Assembly: GCF_900156425.1 (NCBI RefSeq)
Contig: NZ_FTNO01000004.1
Location: forward strand, 186,001 to 250,000
Source of the DNA: Haladaptatus litoreus
GTDB lineage: Archaea; Halobacteriota; Halobacteria; Halobacteriales; Haladaptataceae
DNA length: 64,000 bases
Reading direction: 5' to 3'
Part shown: piece by piece, positions 53,057-62,566 of the stretch
How the letters are laid out: every line of letters begins with the position of its first letter
Position numbering within the stretch: position 1 is the stretch's first letter
Program-made: the position numbers and the translations under genes
The notes under the pieces: model-generated
Databases searched by the model: none
What the model saw: only the letters and a program-made list of their open reading frames with translations
What the model was told of the DNA's origin: nothing

Positions 53057-54022
53057 TCAGGCTGGTGGTTGGATTTCCGTACCGTTGGTAACTGCGAGGG
53101 TGAGAGCACCCTTTAACACAACCTGTGACCCCTGTTCACTCAGATTGATTTCTGGGGGCTCGACGAGAACAGCCTCATCAAGCCGAGATTTGATGGGTTC
53201 TATCACGTGTTCTGGATTGTTAAGCGCAACAGCACCACCAATACTGATGGCAGCGGGGTCATATGCATGGACGATGTTCGCTACGCCAACAGTGTTAAAG
53301 TGTGCAAGCCGATCGATAACGTGATCTGCAAATGCATCCGTTCCACTGTGTTCGAACAGGTGTTTCGCGGAGAACTCAGGACGATCAATGGGAAGGGCAG
53401 TTTCGACCGGATTCTCCTGATGAAGAGCACGAACGAACTGGGGAATATTGTTTCCTGAACAGTATGCCTCCCAATGTCCGTCCTGTCCACACCCGCACTC
53501 CATGAAGCCGTGGACATCGATAGTCATGTGACCCATCTCACCGGCATTCCCGTCCCGTCCTGAAATCACGTCTCCGTCGGCAATTATCCCCACGCCGATA
53601 CCAGAAGAAATCGTAATATAGACAAGATTCTCAGCACTCGGATACGTGTAAAATCGCTCGCCGATAACACCTGCGACGGTATCATTGCGAAGATGGACAT
53701 TATCGGTATCTAAGATCGTCGAGAGTGGATCGACAAGCGGAATTGATCCGATTTCAGTGGACACATTCGCTGGTACTGTGATAACGCGAGCGGTTGCGTC
53801 CATTGTCCCCATGGATGCGATCCCAGCCCCATCGATGTCCGTCGGTTGTACTCCCGCATGATCGCACGCCTCCCGAACAACGCGGAGAACCGTATCCGTA
53901 ACCGCTTTCCCTGTTGGCCCGTGCGGGGTCTCGTCTTGTGCCCTGCCGAGGATCTTGGCTGTCTCATCGCTGACGACCGTACGGATGTTAGTTGCGCCGA
54001 GGTCAACGCCCACAAAGTACAT
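53057..54022 (-). CDS. ROK-family sugar kinase
   Basis: A 321-residue ROK protein (glucokinase, fructokinase or N-acetylhexosamine kinase type). The phosphate-binding start is MYFVGVDLGATNIRTV. The ROK signature region shows GRDGNAGEMGHMTID (about 155-169), and the zinc motif is MECGCGQDGHWEAYCSG (about 174-190), where the third Cys of the usual CxCGxxGCxE is His. No N-terminal DNA-binding domain, so it is an enzyme rather than a repressor. Divergent from a phosphohexomutase gene, which supports a hexose-phosphate role. Confidence 0.88.
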   Translation of the reverse strand: MYFVGVDLGATNIRTVVSDETAKILGRAQDETPHGPTGKAVTDTVLRVVREACDHAGVQPTDIDGAGIASMGTMDATARVITVPANVSTEIGSIPLVDPLSTILDTDNVHLRNDTVAGVIGERFYTYPSAENLVYITISSGIGVGIIADGDVISGRDGNAGEMGHMTIDVHGFMECGCGQDGHWEAYCSGNNIPQFVRALHQENPVETALPIDRPEFSAKHLFEHSGTDAFADHVIDRLAHFNTVGVANIVHAYDPAAISIGGAVALNNPEHVIEPIKSRLDEAVLVEPPEINLSEQGSQVVLKGALTLAVTNGTEIQPPA

Positions 54023-54100
54023 TATTTCGATTTAGCCATCCACAGTACTTAATAATGGCTATAGGAGTCTTTATCATCTCCTCTTCTGAAATCAATCCTT

Positions 54101-55516
54101 ATGGATCAGATTTCTTTCGGCACTGGGGGTTGGCGGACAACACTAGACAACTTTACCGATGATCGAATCCAGATGGTCGGGCAAGCTGTTGCGACGTATC
54201 TTCGTGAAACGCAGGGGCAAACGGATAGATCAGTTGCGATCGGTTATGATGCTCGTAAACGATCGAACGCAGCCGCAAAGAGCCTTGCAGACGTGCTCTC
54301 TGCAAACGGGTTCGATGTGCTTCTCACTGCTCGGGATGTGCCGACTCCAACGGTAGCATACGCGGTTGCCGATCGAAATCTCGCAGGTGCCCTTATTGTC
54401 ACCGCATCGCACAACCCACCCGAATATAACGGCGTGAAGTTCGTACCCGAAGATACTGCATCGCCGTTGCCCAGCGTCACCGAAACCATCGAATCTTACC
54501 TTGAACCTCCGACTTCCCTCCCAGAGGCAAAACATGGTTCGATCGAACGGTTCGATCCAGTACCGGCGCATCTGTCCAGAGCCATCAATCTCACTAATCT
54601 GTATTTTGAGGCTGACCTCTCCGGGTTGACAATCGTCTACGATGCAATGCATGGAAGTGGTCGTGGGATTACTGACTCCCTGTTGGAGTCAGCTGGTGCA
54701 GAGGTCATTCGCCGCCGCTGTGAACGCGATCCAACGTTTGGCGATGTAGCCCCTGAGCCGAATCGGGACACTCTCCAGGGTCTCGCCACCGCAGTCGAGG
54801 CAAACAATGCAGATCTGGGAATCGCGAACGACGGAGATGGTGACCGAATTACAGTATGTACTCCTCAGAGAGGGGTCCTCTCTGGTCATCTACTATTTGC
54901 AGGGTTGTATGAGGCCTTGCTCTCAAACAGTGAGATGAGTGGACCGGCGGTACGAACCGTCTCAACAACCTTTCTTATCGATAGAATTGCCGACGCGTAC
55001 GAGACAACCGTATACGAGGTTCCAGTGGGGTTCAAATGGGTTGCTCGGGGACGTGATGAACACAATGCACTCCTCGCTGGTGAGGAATCCGGTGGGTTCA
55101 CTATCAAAAACCATATTGGAGAAAAAGACGGGGTTTTCGTAGCGCTTCTTGCCGCTGCAGCAACAGCACTCGAACCGTTTGATGATCGACTTGACCGTCT
55201 CTTTGAGACCTATGGCCGAATCTATGCTGATAAAATCAATATTGACTGTCCAGAGGAGAAGAAAACAAGTGTCTTAGTAGCACTCGAGGAGTCGATCCCC
55301 GAGACAATTGTTGGACAGCCGATTGTCGAAACAATCACCCTGGATGGATTCAAACTGCTATTGGCAGATGGTTCGTGGATTCTTATTCGACCAAGTGGAA
55401 CTGAACCAAAACTCCGAGTATATGCTGAAACGACCAACGCCGAACGACTCACGTCGCTCCTCACTGCAGGTCGTGAACTTATCGAGTCCGTTATTGACCG
55501 AGATCCAAAGCGCTGA
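54101..55516 (+). CDS. Phosphoglucomutase/phosphomannomutase
   Basis: A 471-residue alpha-D-phosphohexomutase. The four active-site loops are intact: TASHNPPEYNG with the phosphoserine (about 100-110), the metal loop NDGDGDRI (about 244), the sugar loop GEESGGF (about 327) and the phosphate loop RPSGTEPKLRVYAE (about 431). It interconverts hexose 1- and 6-phosphates. The divergent ROK kinase and the downstream convergent flippase-like gene suggest a role in sugar activation. Confidence 0.92.
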   Translation: MDQISFGTGGWRTTLDNFTDDRIQMVGQAVATYLRETQGQTDRSVAIGYDARKRSNAAAKSLADVLSANGFDVLLTARDVPTPTVAYAVADRNLAGALIVTASHNPPEYNGVKFVPEDTASPLPSVTETIESYLEPPTSLPEAKHGSIERFDPVPAHLSRAINLTNLYFEADLSGLTIVYDAMHGSGRGITDSLLESAGAEVIRRRCERDPTFGDVAPEPNRDTLQGLATAVEANNADLGIANDGDGDRITVCTPQRGVLSGHLLFAGLYEALLSNSEMSGPAVRTVSTTFLIDRIADAYETTVYEVPVGFKWVARGRDEHNALLAGEESGGFTIKNHIGEKDGVFVALLAAAATALEPFDDRLDRLFETYGRIYADKINIDCPEEKKTSVLVALEESIPETIVGQPIVETITLDGFKLLLADGSWILIRPSGTEPKLRVYAETTNAERLTSLLTAGRELIESVIDRDPKR

Positions 55517-55534
55517 TTTGCCCGACAGACGATC

Positions 55535-56557
55535 TCAAATGACTCGTTTTGCCGTTACGGCTGCAAGGACACTTCCACCGATCATCGTCGGCAGCCAATA
55601 GACAAGACCACGAAAAATCAGCACTGCTGCAACCACAATCGCAGACTCAACACTAGTGACGGAAACAAGCAAAGCAATAAGCACTGATTCGATGCCTCCA
55701 GCACCACCCGGAAGAGGAGTAACGCCGGCAATGGCACTGATTGGAATTGCAAATAGCACAACTGAAAACGGGATTGTTGTGCCAATCGCATAAAATGCTA
55801 GCCATAGTGCGCTTGCTTGGAACAACCAGCCGGCACCCGAATAACCGAGTGCAAACACCAGCTGTAACGGACTCGTCGCAATTTGTTCAATTGTTTGAAT
55901 GAAGTGACGAATCCGATCTTGAATTGTCTCTCGATTTGGGGCAGAGATTCGCGGCACGATACTAGCGATTCGATGGGAAACCATGGCAAGAGCAGCAGAA
56001 AGATGGTGTTCGACGGCTCTACGAGAGACCCAGAGATAATAGCCACCACCAAAAATGAGTATTCCAAGACCACAAAGGAGAATCGCAGCAGATTTCATAT
56101 GAGAGGTAAGAGTGAGTACGGTTGCGTAGTACCCAATGCCGATCACCGCGAATACGAACGAAGGCACAAAATTGAGCGTATCAACGCTTGCAATTGCCGC
56201 TAATCCAGTTTCATATTTTGTTTTTGAGGCTTGTGAGATAAGATAGGCAGTAATCGGCTCGCCACCAGCTTGACCAAACGGTGTTACGTTATTCGAGAAG
56301 GTGGCACCTGAAAAGAGAAAGAACGATCGCGGGATAGACAGTGAAACATCTAACACGCGAAGAACCGTTCTGAGCGACAAACTCCACGCAAGCAACCATC
56401 CAAGCACTGCAACCACTGCGAATCCGAGGATTGTCTTTTCTGCCTGCTGTAAGGCAGTAAGAACAGGTTTGATGTCGATAAACAGGAATAAAACTCCGAA
56501 GACAGGAATCGTCAAGAGCAATCCAAAGAACGATTTTTGGATAAGAGAGCGATCCAT
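55535..56557 (-). CDS. Flippase-like (UPF0104/LPG synthase TM-type) membrane protein
   Basis: A 340-residue protein with about 8 hydrophobic helices. Characteristic segments are NVTPFGQAGGEPITAYLIS (about 93-111) and ITPLPGGAGGIESVLIALL (about 274-292), which mark the UPF0104/lysylphosphatidylglycerol synthase TM-domain family. Archaeal members have been linked to lipid or glycolipid export. It converges with the phosphohexomutase gene. Confidence 0.85.
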   Translation of the reverse strand: MDRSLIQKSFFGLLLTIPVFGVLFLFIDIKPVLTALQQAEKTILGFAVVAVLGWLLAWSLSLRTVLRVLDVSLSIPRSFFLFSGATFSNNVTPFGQAGGEPITAYLISQASKTKYETGLAAIASVDTLNFVPSFVFAVIGIGYYATVLTLTSHMKSAAILLCGLGILIFGGGYYLWVSRRAVEHHLSAALAMVSHRIASIVPRISAPNRETIQDRIRHFIQTIEQIATSPLQLVFALGYSGAGWLFQASALWLAFYAIGTTIPFSVVLFAIPISAIAGVTPLPGGAGGIESVLIALLVSVTSVESAIVVAAVLIFRGLVYWLPTMIGGSVLAAVTAKRVI

Positions 56558-56975
56558 ACTGGCGGTAGCGTAAACGATGGATATGTCTTTTTTGGATTCT
56601 GTCCCATCTCGTATTTTGCGTTACAGGAAGGAATAGGTAGCAGGTTGGAATGACTCACCGCTCGCTATTGGCTAGACCAAATGTGCAGGGTCTTCTTACT
56701 AATTATATGATACTATTATTTCATTGTCAAACACACAGAGATAACCTCAGGTACACCATATATTAGTGACAATGAAATTGCCATAAACGAAGAGAACGAT
56801 CCCCTTATTCGATATCTGTCACAGACTCACGGTAGCGTCCCGTACGAGCGTGATTTGGTGAGGTTAATCTTCTAGATATTATTCAATGTGTACTACCTCA
56901 TGAAAATAAAAACTAGCTTGAAAATCGAAACAGTCAGCGGCCATTATCAAGAGCGGGAGCCAGCGGTGGAGTGCA

Positions 56976-57335
56976 ATGAAATGGAAACAACTCGCGGTTT
57001 GCATACTCGTTGGCGCAGTGCTTATGATGCCTGCAACGATGAGTGCAACAGCCACCAGTGATGACCCAGCAACAAGCGTAAGCAACGATGGGGATGGAAA
57101 ACACCACGTCGAAATAAGCGATGGAACGATTCAAATTCAAGATACACACCTTTCAGGACCAGGATTACCAACCACATCAATTGACCATCAAACATTCACG
57201 ATTGATTCATCGACAATCACGATTGACGGAATAACGTTCACTATTGACGGTCATACGCAGACGGTCGGTCAGGTATCCATCACGATAAGCGATGTTGGCA
57301 TTGTTCTTGAAAATGTGTCGATGAGTTCCACCTGA
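56976..57335 (+). CDS. Small secreted protein with Ile/Thr beta repeats
   Basis: A 119-residue protein with a Sec-type signal peptide (MKWKQLAVCILVGAVLMMPA, cleavage near TMSATA) and a mature part dominated by alternating Thr/Ile strands: QTFTIDSSTITIDGI, TFTIDGHTQTVGQVSITIS. Short-period repeats (TFTID, TITID, TFTID) suggest a beta-helix or stacked hairpin. No Cys, no anchor. Function unknown. Confidence 0.65.
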   Translation: MKWKQLAVCILVGAVLMMPATMSATATSDDPATSVSNDGDGKHHVEISDGTIQIQDTHLSGPGLPTTSIDHQTFTIDSSTITIDGITFTIDGHTQTVGQVSITISDVGIVLENVSMSST

Positions 57336-57557
57336 TACAGACCGATCGCGCAGATCTCCGTCTTTAGGCGATCTCAAGCGGGGCATAGTCTGCCCAGTCC
57401 TTATTTCTGGAGAGGGGTCGAATAACAAACCTCTTTGTTTGTAGAAGGTTTATTAACTAGCTATGGCAGCGACCCGTGACCGACTCTCACAACAGGGCTG
57501 GACTTCCTCCCGAATCGGCATTCACCTGTGTCTCAGTAGGGCACCTACATTTGAGTG

Positions 57558-60437
57558 ATGGCATCTTCCACAACCATCCTCAATTCCTCGGTCTTACTTG
57601 TCGGAGCAAGTAACTGGATCAAGGAATTTGCGGATATACTCAACATTCGTACCGAAGCGGCGATACAAACCGTTGAAACAGGAACAGCGGCACTCAATGT
57701 ATTCCAAAATGGGACACTCGATTGTATTATTACAGAATATACACTCGATGGAATGACAGGCTTAGAGCTCCTCAAGGAGATTCGAACAGAGACCACTACC
57801 CTCCCTGTGATACTGGGGACCGCTTCCGGGAGCGAAGCAATTGCCAGTGAGGCTATCAAGGCCGGCGTTACCGATTATGTCACGCTCACCGAAGCAACTG
57901 ATCAGATTCAAGAGGAGCTGCTCGATCGAACGGAATACGCTATTCGATCTGCACAGCGATCGGCTACCCAACGAGAACGCGCTCGACAGTTTGATGCGAT
58001 CTTTAATGATTCACGGACGGCAACGTGGGTACTCGATCCAGATGGTTTGCTCACCCGCACAAACCAGACAGCACGTGAAATGATCGATGCTGATGTCGAA
58101 GCTGTTATCGGCGAACCATTCTGGGCGCTCCCGTGGTGGTCACAATCGCCGGGAACGAAATCGGATGTCAAACAGATAGTAGCGAAAGCGCTCAATGGGT
58201 CGTTTGGTAACGCGGTTGTTGTACAGCCATCACACGTCGAGAATTCACGCGTTATCGATCTCTCTGTTCGCCCTGTTGAAAACGAACGTGGCGACCTCGT
58301 CTCGATTGTCGTTGAAGGCGTTAACATTACCGACCGAGTTGATCTTGAGCAAAGTCTCCGTCAATCTGAGAAACTCCATCGTGTCACACTCAACAATATG
58401 ACAGACACCGTCCTTATTACGGATGAAGCTGGCGAGTATACCTATGTCTGTCCCAATGTGCACTTTATTTTCGGCTATACGGCCGAGGAGATCCGAGAAC
58501 TAGGGACGATTACGAACCTTCTGGGAGAAGATCTCTTCGACCGTGATGAACTCGCGAAAAACGGTGTTCTCAAGAATATCGAGTGTACAGCAACCGACAA
58601 AGCCGGTCGAGAGCATACGCTTTTGATTAACGTTCGTGAAGTCTCGATTCAGGATGGAACACTTCTCTATAGCTGCCGTGATATCACAAAACGCAAACAA
58701 CGCGAAGATGCGCTTGCCACATTGCAAGGGACCGCCCGTGATTTCCTCTATGCCGAAACCCATCAGGAGATTGCCCAACACATCGTCAACGATACACCTG
58801 GAGTTCTCAATCTAGATGCAAGTGCGGTGTATCTCTTTGACGCTGATTCTAACAGTCTTCGACCCGCAGCCCACTCGTCGACGATGAAAGCGATGAACGG
58901 GCCGCTTCCAACTGTTCACGCCGATGGAGAAACCCTTCCGAGTTATAGTTTTGTCGAGGACAATGCACTGTTTTTCGATGATGTCCATCAGGCAGAGAAG
59001 CTCGAAAACCGGGCGACTGACCTCCGGAGTACGACCTACATCCCACTTGGAAACCATGGCGTGTTTATCGCTGGAACAGACCATGTTGGTGCGTTTGACA
59101 GTGTTACCCGAGAACTCGCTGACTTGCTTGCCGCAACTGCAGAGGCAGCGCTAGACCGCGTCACACGGGAGTCACGACTCCGCGAACAGGATCGAACCCT
59201 TCAACAACAAAATGAGCAGCTTACTTCCCTCAATCGTATCAACGAGACGATTCGAGAGATCGATCAAGCACTCGTCCAGGCAGAAACCCGCGAAGAGATC
59301 GATCACACCGTTTGTGATCTATTGACCGATGACGATCGGTTTAAGTTCGCCTGGATCGGGGCGGTCGACCCAACAACGGATACCGTCGATCCACGAGCGT
59401 GGGCAGGAAGTGACCAGGGGTATCTAGACAGCCAGTCGTTCACCGTTGGAAAATCAGGTGTAGAACCAGTAGGACAAACGGCAGCGACTAATGAAGTAAC
59501 GATGGTGACGAACGTCGCCGCTGGCCTCCGCGATGAACTGTGGCGAAAGGACGCTCTTGCTCGGGACTTTCTCTCCGTGTTGAGTATTCCGCTCGTGTAC
59601 AACGACCTTACTCACGGAGTTCTGACGGTCTATGCAACGACCCAAGATGCGTTCGACGAGACGGCGAACGCGGTTTTGGCAGAGCTCGGTGAAACCATCG
59701 CGTCCGCGCTGAGTGCGATCGAACGGAAGAACGCACTGCTCACGACATCTGTAACCCGTCTTGAATTCGTGATCGATGACCCAACGTTCGTCCTCTCACA
59801 ACTTGCTCAGGCCGCGGCATGTACACTCTCATATCAAGGCGGTGTCCAGCAATCCACAGAGGGGAGTTATGTATTCGTCACCGTCGAGGATGCATCTGTG
59901 AAGGACGTTGCAGAAGCTGCTTCAGAGCTAGTCGCAATCGATGACGTGCACCAGATTAGCGCAGATGGTGAAAGCGGGGTCTTACGATTACGACTTACAC
60001 AGCCGTTTCTCGCGCTAGAATTAGCCGACCATGGCGCGGTCTTCCGGGAGGCAACTGCTAATCCGACCGCCACAACGCTCGTTATTGAAATTCCGGACAG
60101 TATCGATGTCCGAATGATTACACAGCTTATCCGTGAGATGTTCTCCACCGTCGAACTGCGCGGTAAGCAGACGCTCGACCAAGCGATGGAACACGACCTT
60201 TACTCAAAGTTCCTCGAAAAGCTCACGGAGCGACAATTGGAGGTAATCCAGACAGCGTACTATAGTGGCTTCTTCGAGTCACCACGTGAGAGTACGGGAG
60301 AGGATGTTGCGGAAACATTGGGGATCTCTCCACCTGCATTCTATAAACATGCTCGGACTGTCCAGCGGAAGCTGTTTGCAACGCTCTTTGATGAACACAG
60401 CCCCTCAATAGCTCCTTCTCCTGATGGGGTTAAATAA
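57558..60437 (+). CDS. Bacterio-opsin-activator-type regulator: pseudo-receiver, PAS-PAS-GAF-GAF-HTH_10
   Basis: A 959-residue multi-domain regulator. Residues about 11-125 form a receiver-like domain, but the phospho-acceptor position reads CIITEYTLDG (Glu) and the N-terminal acidic pair is missing. Two PAS domains follow (about 140-255 and 270-385), then two GAF domains (about 395-540 and 590-740). A Bat-type N-terminal domain precedes an HTH_10 at about 890-945 (LTERQLEVIQTAYYSGFFES, VAETLGISPPAFYKHARTVQ). It would sense a redox, light or small-molecule signal and act directly on DNA. The target is unknown; it stands alone. Confidence 0.88.
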   Translation: MASSTTILNSSVLLVGASNWIKEFADILNIRTEAAIQTVETGTAALNVFQNGTLDCIITEYTLDGMTGLELLKEIRTETTTLPVILGTASGSEAIASEAIKAGVTDYVTLTEATDQIQEELLDRTEYAIRSAQRSATQRERARQFDAIFNDSRTATWVLDPDGLLTRTNQTAREMIDADVEAVIGEPFWALPWWSQSPGTKSDVKQIVAKALNGSFGNAVVVQPSHVENSRVIDLSVRPVENERGDLVSIVVEGVNITDRVDLEQSLRQSEKLHRVTLNNMTDTVLITDEAGEYTYVCPNVHFIFGYTAEEIRELGTITNLLGEDLFDRDELAKNGVLKNIECTATDKAGREHTLLINVREVSIQDGTLLYSCRDITKRKQREDALATLQGTARDFLYAETHQEIAQHIVNDTPGVLNLDASAVYLFDADSNSLRPAAHSSTMKAMNGPLPTVHADGETLPSYSFVEDNALFFDDVHQAEKLENRATDLRSTTYIPLGNHGVFIAGTDHVGAFDSVTRELADLLAATAEAALDRVTRESRLREQDRTLQQQNEQLTSLNRINETIREIDQALVQAETREEIDHTVCDLLTDDDRFKFAWIGAVDPTTDTVDPRAWAGSDQGYLDSQSFTVGKSGVEPVGQTAATNEVTMVTNVAAGLRDELWRKDALARDFLSVLSIPLVYNDLTHGVLTVYATTQDAFDETANAVLAELGETIASALSAIERKNALLTTSVTRLEFVIDDPTFVLSQLAQAAACTLSYQGGVQQSTEGSYVFVTVEDASVKDVAEAASELVAIDDVHQISADGESGVLRLRLTQPFLALELADHGAVFREATANPTATTLVIEIPDSIDVRMITQLIREMFSTVELRGKQTLDQAMEHDLYSKFLEKLTERQLEVIQTAYYSGFFESPRESTGEDVAETLGISPPAFYKHARTVQRKLFATLFDEHSPSIAPSPDGVK

Positions 60438-60546
60438 CAAACCGCCCGTTCAAAGAGTGGTTTAGTAATTAACTACCAAATATTCCCTAATACACCCATT
60501 ATGCATTTGTAGAGTGTCCAGACTTGCTGGCACTCACAACTCAACA

Positions 60547-60690
60547 ATGAGAGACGCTGAAATTGATCCTAACGGCGAACGTCCGTACGAATGCTTTGCG
60601 TGTGGAAATATTATTATAACCGATACCAATCCAGTCACGTGTCCGGATTGCAGCAACCCAATGCGAAATCGGCAGACGCCGCTTGAATGA
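60547..60690 (+). CDS. Rubrerythrin-like zinc-ribbon mini-protein
   Basis: A 47-residue protein, [20 protein letters not shown] then [20 protein letters not shown]. Two CxxC pairs (Cys16/19 and Cys32/35) form a rubredoxin/zinc-ribbon site. Small proteins like this are annotated in haloarchaea as rubrerythrin-like. The stop overlaps the start of glutamate dehydrogenase by 4 bp (ATGA), so the two are coupled and the mini-protein may affect or partner that enzyme. Confidence 0.75.
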   Translation: MRDAEIDPNGERPYECFACGNIIITDTNPVTCPDCSNPMRNRQTPLE

Positions 60691-61994
60691 CAATGGCATC
60701 GACATCCAATAGCAACCTCGATACGTCCACAGACGAGAAAGTAGCGTCATCTGAATCGGAATCAGCGCTCGAAACGGCCCGACGACAGCTGTATCATGCT
60801 GCTGCCCATCTCGACATCGATTCGAACATCGTCGAACGGCTCAAGTATCCCAAGAAAGTCCATGAGGTGACAGTTCCAATTAAGCGAGACGATGGAACGG
60901 TTGAGGTTTTCACGGGCTACCGAGCGCAACATGACAGTGTCAGAGGGCCACACAAAGGCGGACTTCGCTATCATCCTGAAGTGACCAGAGATGAATGTGT
61001 CGGGCTTGGAATGTGGATGACCTGGAAATGCGCCGTCATGGATCTCCCGTTCGGGGGTGCCAAGGGAGGTGTTGCTGTCAACCCAAAGGAACTGAGCTCA
61101 GCAGAAAAAGAGCGGCTTACTCGCCGATTCGCACAGGAACTCCGCGACGTTATTGGCCCCAATCATGATATTCCCGCTCCTGACATGGGCACTGATCCAC
61201 AGACGATGGCGTGGCTGATGGATGCCTATTCGATGCAGGAAGGCGAAACAACACCGGGCGTCGTCACTGGCAAGCCACCGGTCATTGGTGGCAGTGAAGG
61301 CCGTGAAGAGGCTCCCGGGCGAAGTGTTGCGATCATCACACAGCTTGTCTGTGAGTACTATGATCGCCCGCTCGATGAAACAACAGTCGCGATCCAGGGC
61401 TACGGAAGTGTCGGTGCGAATGCCGCTCGACTCCTCGATGACTGGGGAGCAACAATCGTCGCAATCAGCGACGTGAACGGCGCAATGTATGATCCAGAGG
61501 GGATCGATACGGCGTCTGTTCCCTCGCATGATGAAGAGCCAGAAGCCGTCACGAAGTATGCGGACAACGTGATCTCGAACGACGAACTGCTCACGCTCGA
61601 TGTCGACGTACTCATCCCTGCTGCCCTTGGAAACGTACTCACTAAAGAGAATGCAGAGGCGGTCGCTGCAGATCTGGTGGTCGAAGGCGCCAACGGGCCG
61701 ACGACCTCTACAGCAGATTCAATCCTCGCAGAGCGAGATGTTGCCGTGATTCCCGATATACTTGCCAATGCTGGCGGTGTCACGGTGAGCTACTTTGAGT
61801 GGCTTCAAGATATCAATCGCCGCGCATGGTCGCTTGAACGGGTGAACGACGAACTGGAAACAGAAATGCAAGCTGCCTGGCGTGCTATCAAAACGGAATT
61901 CGAACAGCGTGACGTTACGTGGCGTGATGCAGCCTATATCGTTGCACTCTCACGGATCGCAGAAGCCCATGAAGCACGTGGACTATGGCCATAA
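60687..61994 (+). CDS. gdhB: Glutamate dehydrogenase
   Basis: A 435-residue Glu/Leu/Phe/Val dehydrogenase. It contains [17 protein letters not shown] (about 90-106), the catalytic-lysine loop [16 protein letters not shown] (about 117-132), the conserved Asp in [15 protein letters not shown] (about 164) and the Rossmann loop [16 protein letters not shown] (about 235). It converts glutamate to 2-oxoglutarate and ammonia. The N-terminal 25 residues are a Ser/Glu-rich extension typical of haloarchaea. The gdhB symbol follows common haloarchaeal usage and the paralogue number is not certain. Confidence 0.9.
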   Translation: MTMASTSNSNLDTSTDEKVASSESESALETARRQLYHAAAHLDIDSNIVERLKYPKKVHEVTVPIKRDDGTVEVFTGYRAQHDSVRGPHKGGLRYHPEVTRDECVGLGMWMTWKCAVMDLPFGGAKGGVAVNPKELSSAEKERLTRRFAQELRDVIGPNHDIPAPDMGTDPQTMAWLMDAYSMQEGETTPGVVTGKPPVIGGSEGREEAPGRSVAIITQLVCEYYDRPLDETTVAIQGYGSVGANAARLLDDWGATIVAISDVNGAMYDPEGIDTASVPSHDEEPEAVTKYADNVISNDELLTLDVDVLIPAALGNVLTKENAEAVAADLVVEGANGPTTSTADSILAERDVAVIPDILANAGGVTVSYFEWLQDINRRAWSLERVNDELETEMQAAWRAIKTEFEQRDVTWRDAAYIVALSRIAEAHEARGLWP

Positions 61995-62029
61995 TCCAAT
62001 TTGAGTATGACCTCTAAACTCTCAATGAA

Positions 62030-62350
62030 CCACCTCAGGATCCAGCCCCGAGGCTTCCCGTGGGTTAGTCGGACATTCCCATCCGGCCATCAGCCTAATA
62101 GCCTCGGGCAGTCGAGTGGGTTACGGTTGGGGCGTCCACAACCCCCAATGCCTGCCGTCGCACCTTCCGAATAACGGGAAGGCTGTTGAAAGCAGGCACA
62201 TTCCAATTCTGATTCTTTTCGATGTCTTTCACGACGATGTTGACGCTTGCACCACGGTCGCTGTGGTCCTGATGCCCACAGTCCCGACACTTGAACCGCT
62301 TCTTGTTCTGGTTTGCTCACTCGGTGTGTTCGCACATCGGACACCGCTGA
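62030..62350 (-). pseudogene. tnpB: tnpB C-terminal remnant with right end
   Basis: On the minus strand the frame CPMCEHTE, stop, then KKRFKCRDCGHQDHSDRGAS and VNIVVKDIEK corresponds to a TnpB zinc ribbon and last RuvC Asp region, with one TGA inside. It ends with a GC-rich right end about 62030-62100 (CCCGAGGC/GCCTCGGG arms). Everything upstream of the zinc ribbon is missing. Confidence 0.65.
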
Positions 62351-62515
62351 CTTCGGAGCCTCGAAAGCAGAGGATAGAACACTCCGAAGCAGCACCTGTG
62401 GAGACTGCGCTTTCTATAAACACAATTATGTCTGTAAAGCGCGGTGTGGAAGCAGGGAGACTACCTTCAAGGAGCGAACGGCGTCAGCCATGAGTGAGTA
62501 GGGTGAAGTAGTTCA
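62351..62515 (+). mobile_element. Right-end remnant of a DUF2080-TnpB-type element
   Basis: The sequence CACCTGTGGAGACTGCGCTT to GGGTGAAGTAGTTCAGCACC repeats the right end of the element at 24746-26270, with CCTGTGGAGACTGC shared exactly and TAGTTCA at the end. It abuts the zinc-ribbon remnant of a different tnpB, so two elements have been joined by insertion and loss. Confidence 0.6.
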
Positions 62516-62566
62516 GCACCACATTTCATAAGAAGCAAGTACACAGAGATTAATAGAAGACGACTC

